A program made the translations under genes and the position numbers. Positions 32,851 to 40,461 of a DNA stretch of 45,788 nt are shown here, piece by piece (position 1 is the first letter of the stretch; each line of letters starts with the position of its first letter). The stretch covers positions 1 through 45,788 of the forward strand of contig JBLHMP010000026.1 of NCBI GenBank assembly GCA_047623555.1, given 5' to 3'. Under the pieces are notes generated by a model, which was not told the DNA's origin, did not search any database, and worked only from the letters and a program-made list of their open reading frames with translations. This DNA comes from NORP181 sp047623555 (lineage in GTDB: Bacteria > Pseudomonadota > Alphaproteobacteria > Rhodobacterales > Rhodobacteraceae).

Positions 32851-33891
32851 TTATTTGCCTCCGGCGGGGATATTTTTGGAAATTGAAATTGGTGGTGTGG
32901 CGGCTTTGAGGGCCTGCAGGGCAAATACAAAAAAGCCAATGGAAATGAATAGCTCTTTGTATTCCGTTACATCCCATTGTCGCAAAAATGTGTTGCCCAA
33001 CACCAAATAAGTCATCTGAGAGGCAAACAGCGACAGCAGCATAAACGTCAGCGTTCGCCATGCCGGGTTTTGGCGGCGATAGAGACTGATGGCCTGTCCG
33101 GCAAAGTAGAACGCGGCCACCCAAAACATCATCTGGATGGGGATGATATTCCACATATCCCAGTTTAGCGCAGCCATCGGCGCGCTGGCAAAGGCAACGG
33201 TAAAGGTTGGGGCCACAGCCGCCAACGGGCCCGGCATTTGCGCACGCACCGGAGCGAGCAGGATTGGCAATAGGAACAAAAGAACAAATGCGCCGATATA
33301 GTACAGGTTTTCGACTTCGTTGGTCTTGAAATTGTGCAGGTTGAATTCTTTCTGGCCATTTTCAGAAAATGCGCCAGGAGTTTCAAACTCAAACACCCTT
33401 TGCAGCCATGACACTTCTTCCATGGTTAAAACAAACAGCAACACGGCCAGAGCAAAGGCAATCACACTGGCCGTGTTTGCATAGGGCAGATCGGATTTGC
33501 GCAATCGAAGGCTGGTCCACAAGAATAACACCGAGGCCAAAAATGTCAGGATGGCCGAGGCCCATTCGATCAGGCTGTCTTCGACGCCCAAAGCGGTGAA
33601 GAGGGCCGGAGAGGCAATGAACACGGTGGTGAACACACACAATAGCAGTGCCGACATGGGCGCGACACTGCCGGTTGGAGTTGGTTTGCTTATGGGGAGG
33701 CAGTGGACCAGCCAGGCCGAGGTGATGACGCAGATCAGCAACCGCGCCAGATGGTAAAGATCAAATTGCGGCGGATATTCGGTATGCGGTTTTTGGGCGT
33801 AGACAAGAATGTCGACGACCGAAAAGCCGACGAACAGGGTCAGTGCAATCAACACAGCAGTTACAAAGGGCAGATAAAGTCTAAGCGGCAC
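32851..33891 (-). CDS. Multi-pass membrane protein, unknown
   Basis: A 346-residue protein with about nine membrane helices. I cannot assign a function. A conserved-looking polar segment in the middle (TMEEVSWLQRVFEFETPG, then NLHNFKTNEVENLYYIG, about residues 155-200) lies between helices and resembles a motif of uncharacterised membrane proteins (EE-x-S-W-x-Q-R ... N-L-H-N). It may be a catalytic or binding site. The start is GTG 33891. The last dozen codons (ISISKNIPAGGK) are made from a dispersed intergenic motif (32857-32886), so the C-terminus may have been extended by it. It is convergent with irr. Confidence 0.7.
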   Translation of the reverse strand: MPLRLYLPFVTAVLIALTLFVGFSVVDILVYAQKPHTEYPPQFDLYHLARLLICVITSAWLVHCLPISKPTPTGSVAPMSALLLCVFTTVFIASPALFTALGVEDSLIEWASAILTFLASVLFLWTSLRLRKSDLPYANTASVIAFALAVLLFVLTMEEVSWLQRVFEFETPGAFSENGQKEFNLHNFKTNEVENLYYIGAFVLLFLLPILLAPVRAQMPGPLAAVAPTFTVAFASAPMAALNWDMWNIIPIQMMFWVAAFYFAGQAISLYRRQNPAWRTLTFMLLSLFASQMTYLVLGNTFLRQWDVTEYKELFISIGFFVFALQALKAATPPISISKNIPAGGK

Positions 33892-34032
33892 GGTTTGTCC
33901 AAATCTGTAAATTTATGGTTGGGGTGCTATTTCCAGGGTAAAGTTGTCAGTGCCCTGTGGCAACGGAATTCTATTGAATATTCTGGTCCTCTGAGGCACG
34001 CTTTGCAGGATCAAATACTGAAAGATTTCCCC

Positions 34033-34830
34033 ATGTCTCTTCCTCTTGTTACTCAGGCCCAAATCGATACTTATCAGCGCGATGGGGTGGTCCTGATCCC
34101 CGGTCTTTTTGCCGATCACGTCGAGACCCTGCGCAAAGGCGTCGCGACCAACATGGCGAATCCCGGTCCGTATGCGTCAGAAAATAAACGCGAGGGCGAA
34201 AGTGGCCGGTTTTTTGACGATTATTGCAATTGGGATCGAATTTCCGAGTTTGAACAGGTCATACGCACGTCACCTGCAGCTGAAGTGGCGGCGGATCTGA
34301 TGAAATCTGACAGCGTTCAGATGTTTCACGATCATGTTTTGGTCAAAGAGCCGGGCACATCGATGGCAACGCCGTGGCATCAGGATCGGCCGTATTACTT
34401 TGTCGAGGGCCAGCAAAATGTCAGTTTTTGGTCGCCTCTGGATGCTGTCACCACGGCAACTCTGCGCTGTGTAGTTGGATCGCATTTGTGGGAAAAGGAT
34501 GTGCTGCCAACACGTTGGGTATCGGAGACAGATTTTTTTCCGGATCAGGATGATTATATGCCAGTGCCCGACCCCGAGGCCGAAGGAATGAAGATTGTTG
34601 AATTTGAGATGCAGCCCGGGGATGCGGTGGCGTTTCATTACCGGACGCTGCACGGCGCGCGTGGCAATGATAATCTGACCCGACGGCGGGCGTTTTCGTT
34701 GCGTCTCTTGGGGGATGATGCCCGCTATGTTGAACGTCCGGGCCCAACATCGCCGCCCTATCCCGGACACGGCATGACGGCAGGGGACCGGTTGCGCGAG
34801 GATTGGTTTCCAGTAATTTGGCATCGCTGA
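34033..34830 (+). CDS. Phytanoyl-CoA dioxygenase (PhyH) family protein
   Basis: A 265-residue Fe(II)/2-oxoglutarate dioxygenase-like protein. The facial triad is readable: His116-x-Asp118 (PWHQDRPYY) and distal His207 (TLHGARGND), with Arg residues shortly after (RRRAFSLR) that could bind 2-oxoglutarate. The N-terminal DGVVLIPGLF and the QPGDAVAFH strand fit the PhyH family. It probably hydroxylates a small organic molecule; the substrate is not deducible, and phytanoyl-CoA itself is not implied. The start is ATG 34033; the open frame continues upstream without family-like sequence, and the ribosome-binding site is weak. Confidence 0.88.
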   Translation: MSLPLVTQAQIDTYQRDGVVLIPGLFADHVETLRKGVATNMANPGPYASENKREGESGRFFDDYCNWDRISEFEQVIRTSPAAEVAADLMKSDSVQMFHDHVLVKEPGTSMATPWHQDRPYYFVEGQQNVSFWSPLDAVTTATLRCVVGSHLWEKDVLPTRWVSETDFFPDQDDYMPVPDPEAEGMKIVEFEMQPGDAVAFHYRTLHGARGNDNLTRRRAFSLRLLGDDARYVERPGPTSPPYPGHGMTAGDRLREDWFPVIWHR

Positions 34831-34866
34831 TTCGGGCTGATGTGGTAAGGGGCATCAGTATGTTAG

Positions 34867-35217
34867 GTGTTCAAGAGGACTGTTGGTCTGCCCCGAACCC
34901 AATTTCAGACTGCTTTTGGTCGTGCCTTGGACCACTCAGGTCGCACGCTGGGCGCGGCCGCGCGGGCCACCGGTATTGCCCGTACTGATCTGGAAATTCT
35001 GCAAACTGGTGCTATTGCACCGTGCGATGTGTTCGATGCACAAAGGATCGCTTGTTGTTCTGAGACACCGTTGCCTGACCTTCTTGGGGTGCCTGCACTG
35101 TCAGGCCAAGTTGAGATAGCCGCTCAATACAATCAGCTACCAGAACACCTGAAGGCCCGTTCCCTAGCTTTTCAATCAGCAAGGCCTGAATCCTGGGATC
35201 CTTTTGCTCAAGAATAG
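34867..35217 (+). CDS. Small HTH-like protein, possibly frameshifted at its start
   Basis: A 116-residue frame opening with GTG. The stretch RTLGAAARATGIARTDLEILQTGAI, about residues 26-50, reads like a Cro/CI-type helix-turn-helix and follows the same pattern as the start of the next regulator (TLAAACEKAGVTYKTLHAQIRNNRAI). The tail (YNQLPEHLKARSLAFQSAR) also looks like protein. An in-frame TAG stands right before the GTG. A good ribosome-binding site (AAGGGG, 34848-34853) serves an ATG at 34860 in a different frame, so a frameshift is possible. Its second half overlaps the opposite-strand frame 35012-35302; both cannot easily be fully coding. Confidence 0.45.
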   Translation: MFKRTVGLPRTQFQTAFGRALDHSGRTLGAAARATGIARTDLEILQTGAIAPCDVFDAQRIACCSETPLPDLLGVPALSGQVEIAAQYNQLPEHLKARSLAFQSARPESWDPFAQE

Positions 35218-35302
35218 CCTTGAGCAGCATTACGGCGACTTCGTTCTCAGTCAAATAGGGGTCCCCGCAGGCAAGTGCCTTCAATGATTTTTGAAACAGC
35301 AT
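35012..35302 (-). CDS. Hypothetical 96-residue protein
   Basis: Not recognised. The first 65 residues (MLFQKSLKALACGDPYLTENEVAVM, then LLKAILEQKDPRIQALLIEKLG) look like a helical soluble protein; the last part (SFVHRTHRTVQ) does not. GGA lies six bases before the ATG at 35302. The gene is divergent from the regulator at 35404, and a minus-strand promoter TTGACA-N18-TCTATT can be drawn at 35361-35332. It overlaps the plus-strand HTH-like frame by 206 bases, so one of the two is probably not real. Confidence 0.42.
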   Translation of the reverse strand: MLFQKSLKALACGDPYLTENEVAVMLLKAILEQKDPRIQALLIEKLGNGPSGVLVADCIERLSQLGLTVQAPQEGQATVSQNNKRSFVHRTHRTVQ

Positions 35303-35347
35303 CTATTTTCCATGTTTTTTCATCTTGTCAAAATAGAGCGGCGATTA

Positions 35348-35382
35348 TTGACATCTGTCAACATATGTAGATTGTGATCTAC
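35348..35382. promoter_or_regulatory. Palindrome cluster before the HTH regulator, candidate operators
   Basis: TTGACA-TC-TGTCAA (35348-35361) and GTAGAT-TGTG-ATCTAC (35367-35382) are two perfect inverted repeats, bridged by ACATATGT (35361-35368). They lie 22-56 bases before the regulator ATG. The first contains consensus -35 hexamers in both directions, so a regulator bound here could control both divergent genes. Confidence 0.5.
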
Positions 35383-35403
35383 TTATGACGATTGGATGTG
35401 ACG

Positions 35404-36120
35404 ATGCTTACAACCGGAGACCGGATCAAGGACGCTTGCAAACGAAACCAGATGACGCTGGCGGCGGCCTGCGAAAAGGCGGGGGTTACGTATAAAACCC
35501 TGCATGCGCAGATCAGGAACAACCGTGCGATTCCATTTGAAACCATAGACCGGCTGGCCCGGTATTTTGACGTTCCAATTGAATTCTTCTCGGCTTTTCG
35601 GCCTACATTAGCGGTGCAATCAGTTGGCGACGATACAGTTTTGCATCAACGGGCGGCCGCCGCCTATACAGCAGCATTGCGCAGTGAACAGATCGAAATG
35701 ATAAAGGAAGGCTATAATATTGGCACAGATGATGTGCTGAATTGGTTGGCCACACAAAACGGCGTTTTGAGCAATTTTGATGCGTTGCGAGACCGGGTGG
35801 ATTTGTTTCACCCCGTCGGATCCAACGACAATATGATGCGCCCCCACCGCATCGGCCGCGAGAGCCTGGCAACGCGGTTTTTCAAACTCGAGGGCGAGGA
35901 GCATTATGTCAAAACGGTGGGTGGTTTTGATCGCCAGTTTATTGATAACGTGATGCTGGCGCATCTGGGGGTCAACAAGCTGCGGTATTCGATCACCGAT
36001 CAGGATATAGATGTGCGTATTGGGAGTGACCGGCTTGTGCTAAGCTATCGCCGCATTATCGCCCCGGTAACAGATATGAATGGCCGCGAATATTCGTTGG
36101 TGTATGCCAAGCTGATCTAG
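35404..36120 (+). CDS. XRE-type transcriptional regulator with C-terminal sensor-like domain
   Basis: A 238-residue protein. Residues 4-62 form a Cro/CI-type helix-turn-helix (TGDRIKDACKRNQMTLAAACEKAGVTYKTLHAQI, then AIPFETIDRLARYFDVPIEFFSAF). From about residue 85 onward the protein looks like a small ligand- or PAS-like domain (GYNIGTDDVLNWLATQNGVLSNFDALRDRVDLFHP, later MNGREYSLVYAKLI). The signal is unknown. I start at ATG 35404, seven bases after GGA; TTG 35392 and GTG 35398 are in frame. Two palindromes sit just upstream. Its TAG lies in a CTAG shared with the stop of the convergent gene. Confidence 0.82.
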   Translation: MLTTGDRIKDACKRNQMTLAAACEKAGVTYKTLHAQIRNNRAIPFETIDRLARYFDVPIEFFSAFRPTLAVQSVGDDTVLHQRAAAAYTAALRSEQIEMIKEGYNIGTDDVLNWLATQNGVLSNFDALRDRVDLFHPVGSNDNMMRPHRIGRESLATRFFKLEGEEHYVKTVGGFDRQFIDNVMLAHLGVNKLRYSITDQDIDVRIGSDRLVLSYRRIIAPVTDMNGREYSLVYAKLI

Positions 36121-36788
36121 GCGTCACAGGACCAAAGCTGCACGAAATGCGATTTTGGCAGGGCGACCAACCAGTGACTGTTAAGGCGTCCGGGGGGTTC
36201 GGGATGGTGCCAGCGAATCGCATAGGGCATTTGCCAGGTAAAGCCATAGCGCCCGGTCAGCTTGACGTGATCAAACGGGATAAACGCGTACATCCAGTCG
36301 AATTCAGGCCATTTCATGACTGATATGGATTGCAGCAACCGCATGAAGGCCGATAACGTCTTAAGCTTACCACGATATTTCGGGTGGATTTCAAGTTCGC
36401 CAAGATAGATCAGACGACCGCCGATTTCCTGCGATACCGGGCGGGCGATGCTGGCGATGGGGTCATCCTTGCGGCCATATTGCTCTTTTGAGGTGCGTCT
36501 GAGGTAGTGTTCAAACGGCTCATCACGCAGGTCGATGAAATGGGCCGCACAGCCACCAACGCATTTTCCGTCGACCTTTAGAAAAAGCCAGAACGCGGTG
36601 CCAAGGGTGAAATCATTGCGCGAAATGGACATCATCGGGGTTTGCTGCACACGCCCTGTTTGTTGAACCAGTTCGGCAATCTCGGTGAAATCGGTTGGCG
36701 CGTAAATCTGAAAGCCCTCGGATTCCAGCGCGGCCAGATGCTGCGCAGCGCGTCTGACAATTTCCAGTTCTACCAATTCTGCGGACAC
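36117..36788 (-). CDS. Acyltransferase-like (GNAT-type) protein
   Basis: A 223-residue cytoplasmic protein I cannot name. The central part FWLFLKVDGKCVGGCAAHFIDL, then LIYLGELEIHPKYRGKLKTLSAFMRLLQSIS and a C-terminal HVKLTGRYGFTWQMPYAIRW, follow the strand-helix order of GNAT N-acyltransferases, with HPKYRGK resembling the acyl-CoA pyrophosphate loop (R/Q-x-x-G-x-G/A) in degenerate form. The start is GTG 36788. The stop codon shares a CTAG with the regulator on the other strand. It lies 97 bases downstream of the glycosyltransferase-like gene on the same strand. Confidence 0.6.
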   Translation of the reverse strand: MSAELVELEIVRRAAQHLAALESEGFQIYAPTDFTEIAELVQQTGRVQQTPMMSISRNDFTLGTAFWLFLKVDGKCVGGCAAHFIDLRDEPFEHYLRRTSKEQYGRKDDPIASIARPVSQEIGGRLIYLGELEIHPKYRGKLKTLSAFMRLLQSISVMKWPEFDWMYAFIPFDHVKLTGRYGFTWQMPYAIRWHHPEPPGRLNSHWLVALPKSHFVQLWSCDA

Positions 36789-36885
36789 GCGGATTCACCC
36801 AGATTGTGCGAAAGTTAACGCACCCCAATTGCGCTTTATGGTTAATCTGAACCACCGAGTTAGGGCAAGCTGTTATATTTTCGGT

Positions 36886-37752
36886 TCAGAACCATTGCCC
36901 CGGTTCCATCAGGCCAAGATCCATGAGCTGGCGGGAATGCCAGTCAAACGGTGTCGAGTTGTGCCACCGAAAACTGTCGATCGAAAACGATGACCCGGGA
37001 TTACGCTTTAGCGCCTTGGCGGTGCGAAACGAACAGATCGTTGCGGTCAGATTGTTGTGCCAGGGGCAGGAATAGGTGTTGTATTCCTGATTCTCAAACG
37101 TGTGGTCGGGCCGCAATTTCAGCCCCTTGGCGGCGCGAAACAGGGCTATGCGGTCGATTTTGCGACTGGTTTTGGGAATATGCTCTTCATAGCGCCAGCG
37201 CAGACCGCCAAAGAAATCCAGCTGCCGTTCCTTGGGGTGTCTGGTAATGGGATCGGTCCGGCCCTGCGCGTAATATCCGGATTTGTCCAAATAGGCAGCT
37301 TCAAGCGAGACGGCGGTTGGGTTTTTATCCAGGTCACCCGCATAAAGGTCGATGACATAGGTCAGCATGGCCTCACGGCGTTCTTCGCTATGACAGCCAA
37401 GCATTTCGCCAATCGTGCGGGTTTCGATGAAAGGATAAAACAGGAATTCGGCATTGTAGCAGTAATAAAGCCAGATGCCTTCGGCCGCATCATTGATTGC
37501 GTTCACCGCACTGGGAATCGCGTTTTTACGGCTACAGTCATAGGGAATGCGGTGGATTTTTTCGGCAAGGTCATCGGGCAGATCAAACGCATCCGGCATC
37601 AGCATCAGCACCGACGCGAACCCGCAGTCCAGGTGGTGGCGGGCGGTTGTGTCCAGCTCCACATCGTCTTCGACAAAGATCAATGCTACCGGCTCTTTGG
37701 CCAGCGCCTTTTGTCCTTGTTTCAGAAAATCGTCGAGCGAAGCGTACTTCAT
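36886..37752 (-). CDS. Glycosyltransferase-family-2-like protein
   Basis: A 288-residue cytoplasmic protein resembling a group of conserved Rhodobacterales proteins often described as family-2 glycosyltransferases. Distinctive segments are VALIFVEDDVELDTTARHHL at the N-terminus (an acidic DD pair could bind metal-nucleotide), WLYYCYNAEFLFYPFIETRTIGEML in the middle and the C-terminal SFRWHNSTPFDWHSRQLMDLGLMEPGQWF. The sugar donor and acceptor are unknown, and the family assignment is from memory of related annotations. It is divergent from miaB with 132 bases between. Confidence 0.6.
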   Translation of the reverse strand: MKYASLDDFLKQGQKALAKEPVALIFVEDDVELDTTARHHLDCGFASVLMLMPDAFDLPDDLAEKIHRIPYDCSRKNAIPSAVNAINDAAEGIWLYYCYNAEFLFYPFIETRTIGEMLGCHSEERREAMLTYVIDLYAGDLDKNPTAVSLEAAYLDKSGYYAQGRTDPITRHPKERQLDFFGGLRWRYEEHIPKTSRKIDRIALFRAAKGLKLRPDHTFENQEYNTYSCPWHNNLTATICSFRTAKALKRNPGSSFSIDSFRWHNSTPFDWHSRQLMDLGLMEPGQWF

Positions 37753-37884
37753 GCCCTGTATCCTATCGCGCTTGCAGGTAGCCTACTGGCATATTGCCCC
37801 AGAGTCGGTTAATTGCGCGTGCATTGCAAGCCGTCCCTGATCGCTTTATGGGCAGGGCTGATCCCGCATCACAAAGGCCACGCT

Positions 37885-39207
37885 ATGACCGCGCCCAAGA
37901 AACTGTTTATCAAGACCTACGGCTGCCAGATGAACGTCTATGACAGCGAACGCATGGCCGAGGCGCTGGGCGAGCAAGGCTATGTCGAGACCAAATCGGC
38001 AGCAGAGGCGGACATGATTCTGCTGAACACCTGCCATATTCGCGAAAAAGCGGCGGAAAAAGTGTATTCCGAACTGGGCCGCCTCAAAGTCCTGAAAATG
38101 GCAAAGCCCGATCTGAAAATTGGTGTGGCCGGATGTGTCGCCCAGGCCGAAGGCGCGGAAATCATGCGGCGTCAGCCGATGGTTGATCTGGTTGTCGGGC
38201 CGCAATCCTATCATCGTCTGCCAGAGATGGAGGCGAAAATCCGCACCGGTGAAAAGGCGCTGGATACTGATTTTCCCGAAGAAGACAAATTTGAAAAACT
38301 CAAAAGCCGTCCAAAAACGGCGCGTGGGCCAACGGCGTTTCTGACCGTCCAAGAGGGCTGTGACAAGTTCTGCGCCTTTTGCGTGGTGCCCTACACGCGC
38401 GGTGTCGAAGTCAGCCGCCCAGTTGATCGTGTCATTGCCGAGGCCCATAATCTGGTCGAACGCGGCGTGCGCGAAATCACCCTGCTGGGCCAGAATGTAA
38501 ACGCCTATCACGGGGCCGGGCCCGATGGGGACTGGACGTTGGCGCAACTTATCCGCGGTTTGGAAAAGGTTGATGGGCTGGAACGTATCCGGTTCACCAC
38601 ATCGCATCCCAACGACATGTCTGACGATCTGATTGCGGCACATGGGGATTGCGCCAAACTGATGCCCTATCTGCATCTGCCGGTGCAATCCGGGTCAGAC
38701 AAAATTTTAAAGCGGATGAACCGGTCGCACACCGCCGAAAGCTATCTGAAAGTGATCGAACGCATTCGGGCCGCCCGGCCTGATATTTTGCTATCCGGTG
38801 ACTTTATCGTCGGCTTTCCAGAAGAGACCGAAGAGGATTTTCAGGCGACGATGGATTTGATTGAACAGGTTCGTTATGGCACGGCCTATTCGTTTAAATA
38901 CTCAACACGCCCCGGCACTCCGGCGGCCGAACGTGCCCAGGTTGACCCTGATGTCGCGTCCGAACGGCTGCAACGTTTGCAGACGCTGCTTACTCAGCAG
39001 CAGCAGCAAATTCAGCGCGAAATGATTGGTCGAGACGTCAGTGTTTTGTTTGAACGAATCGGGCGTGATCCGGGGCAGATGGTGGGCAAATCTGAGTACC
39101 TGCATTCGGTCCATGTCGAGGACACAGACATACAGATTGGCGATATCGCCCGGGTTAGAATCATCTCTACGGGCACAAATTCACTGGCCGGGAAAGTTAT
39201 TTCCTAA
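37885..39207 (+). CDS. miaB: tRNA-2-methylthio-N6-dimethylallyladenosine synthase
   Basis: A 440-residue radical-SAM methylthiotransferase. The N-terminal domain binds the auxiliary cluster through Cys14 (TYGCQMN), Cys50 (NTCHIRE) and Cys84 (AGCVAQAE). The radical-SAM CxxxCxxC is Cys159, Cys163 and Cys166 (GCDKFCAFC). The end, from about residue 375, is a TRAM RNA-binding domain. It adds a methylthio group to position 37 of tRNAs reading UNN codons. The start is ATG 37885 after AAGG; the longer open frame from 37813 is not family-like. A bidirectional promoter with the glycosyltransferase-like gene is likely in the 132-base gap. Confidence 0.96.
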   Translation: MTAPKKLFIKTYGCQMNVYDSERMAEALGEQGYVETKSAAEADMILLNTCHIREKAAEKVYSELGRLKVLKMAKPDLKIGVAGCVAQAEGAEIMRRQPMVDLVVGPQSYHRLPEMEAKIRTGEKALDTDFPEEDKFEKLKSRPKTARGPTAFLTVQEGCDKFCAFCVVPYTRGVEVSRPVDRVIAEAHNLVERGVREITLLGQNVNAYHGAGPDGDWTLAQLIRGLEKVDGLERIRFTTSHPNDMSDDLIAAHGDCAKLMPYLHLPVQSGSDKILKRMNRSHTAESYLKVIERIRAARPDILLSGDFIVGFPEETEEDFQATMDLIEQVRYGTAYSFKYSTRPGTPAAERAQVDPDVASERLQRLQTLLTQQQQQIQREMIGRDVSVLFERIGRDPGQMVGKSEYLHSVHVEDTDIQIGDIARVRIISTGTNSLAGKVIS

Positions 39208-39431
39208 AGGGAAATGGGTGTTCGCCGGAATGCAAATGCCGCTTGTGGTGTGGGATCGTGAACAATTTCGCCAACTTGTAGTAAGTGTTGCCATATCTGA
39301 CACAATATCTGGTGAATTTTGCTTCACTATACCCCAATATTTTCCTAGTCTTAGTACATAGTGCTTAGGGCTACCGCTGGATTTTGGTATCTGCGCCATT
39401 CTCAGAGGAACCAACCAGAAGGAATTACGGG

Positions 39432-40010
39432 GTGTTTAATTTTAATTATAAAACTGCGCTGGCCGCATTGATGGCTGGTGCAGTGGCGTTGGCTGGGGCC
39501 ATGATTGCGCCACAACAGGTTCAGGCTCAGACCGAACAGCGTGTTGTTGTCGGCGAGCGTTATGTCCCAACCATCTGGGTCGATCCGGATGGGTGCGAAC
39601 ATTGGGTGATGGATGACGGGGCCGAGGGCTATATGTCGCCACATGTCACCCGTCAGGGCATTCCGGTCTGTCGTCGCGGCAATGTCTGCGGTGTAATGGA
39701 TACCGACCAGTTTTTTGCCACGGACAAATATTCGATCAATTCCGCCGGCCAACAACGCCTGCGCGAATTTTTCGCCGGGGCCAATGCAAACGGTTACATC
39801 ATCACCGGTCACACTGACAGTCGGGCATCTGATGCGTATAACATGACGCTGTCCAAGAACCGGGCCAATGCAGTGTCACGGGTTGGTAAAAGCACCGGTG
39901 CCAAAATTGTGGATGTCCGCGGATATGGCGAACGCAATCCGCGCGCGAGTAACAGCACGGCGGCCGGCATGGCCGAAAATCGCCGCGTTGAAATTATCTG
40001 CGTCAACTGA
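39432..40010 (+). CDS. OmpA-family outer-membrane/peptidoglycan-associated protein
   Basis: A 192-residue exported protein. A signal peptide (ALAALMAGAVALAGAMIAPQQVQA, cleavage near residue 34) is followed by a short domain with IWVDPDGCEHW, MDDGAEGYM and GIPVC, then an OmpA C-terminal domain (FATDKYSINSAGQQRLREFF; ITGHTDSRASDAYN; SKNRANAV; GYGERNPRASN; NRRVEI), which binds peptidoglycan in relatives. There is no N-terminal beta-barrel. The start is GTG 39432, eight bases after AAGGA. The short domain recurs in the lipoprotein 11 bases downstream, so the two probably work together at the envelope. Their function is unknown. Confidence 0.85.
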   Translation: MFNFNYKTALAALMAGAVALAGAMIAPQQVQAQTEQRVVVGERYVPTIWVDPDGCEHWVMDDGAEGYMSPHVTRQGIPVCRRGNVCGVMDTDQFFATDKYSINSAGQQRLREFFAGANANGYIITGHTDSRASDAYNMTLSKNRANAVSRVGKSTGAKIVDVRGYGERNPRASNSTAAGMAENRRVEIICVN

Positions 40011-40021
40011 GGGGATACGTA

Positions 40022-40315
40022 ATGACACTCTTTAAAAGCATTCTCATCCTCGCGACCGTTGGCGGTTTGGCCGCGTGCGAGAAGACCGATAAAACCTATG
40101 ATGGTTGGTTCGATCAAAAAGATCTGAGCCAGCTCAAGGCGGGCATTTGGGTTGATCCAAATGGCTGTGATCATTGGATCATTGATGATGGCCTCGAGGG
40201 CTATCTGTCGGCGCGTCTGGATCGTAACGGCAAACCAGTATGTTCAGGCGCAGCGCCTCCCGGCACAGCCACAGGCCCATTTAAATCGGGGTCCACGGTT
40301 CCGGACATCATCTGA
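40022..40315 (+). CDS. Small lipoprotein sharing a domain with the upstream OmpA-like protein
   Basis: A 97-residue protein with a lipoprotein signal (ILILATVGGLAAC), lipidation at Cys19 and Glu after it, compatible with outer-membrane sorting. The mature part has IWVDPNGCDHW, IDDGLEGYL and GKPVC, the same motif order as the preceding gene, with two cysteines at matching places. It ends with a short Pro/Gly/Thr-rich tail. It follows the OmpA-like gene by 11 bases and precedes a strong terminator, so the two form a two-gene transcription unit. I do not recognise a function. Confidence 0.8.
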   Translation: MTLFKSILILATVGGLAACEKTDKTYDGWFDQKDLSQLKAGIWVDPNGCDHWIIDDGLEGYLSARLDRNGKPVCSGAAPPGTATGPFKSGSTVPDII

Positions 40316-40340
40316 TTGTAATTCAGTCAGACAAGAAATC

Positions 40341-40370
40341 GGCCGCCCGCATCGCGAGGCGGCCTTTTTT
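40341..40370 (+). terminator. Rho-independent terminator
   Basis: GGCCGCC (40341-40347) pairs perfectly with GGCGGCC (40358-40364) over a 10-base loop, followed at once by six T. It lies 26 bases after the lipoprotein stop and separates that unit from phoH. Confidence 0.92.
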
Positions 40371-40461
40371 ATGCAAATCGTGTAAATTTTTCTCTGTGCC
40401 GCTTGCACGTGGTGCCTGAACTTGTCAGGCTTAAGACAGGTTTTCAAAACAGGAGAGCGGA

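Noticed and set aside
39208..39431. Small gene or clear promoter in the 224-base gap after miaB
   Set aside because: No open frame with protein-like sequence and no -35/-10 pair with good spacing was found; a promoter for the OmpA-like gene is expected here but not visible to me.
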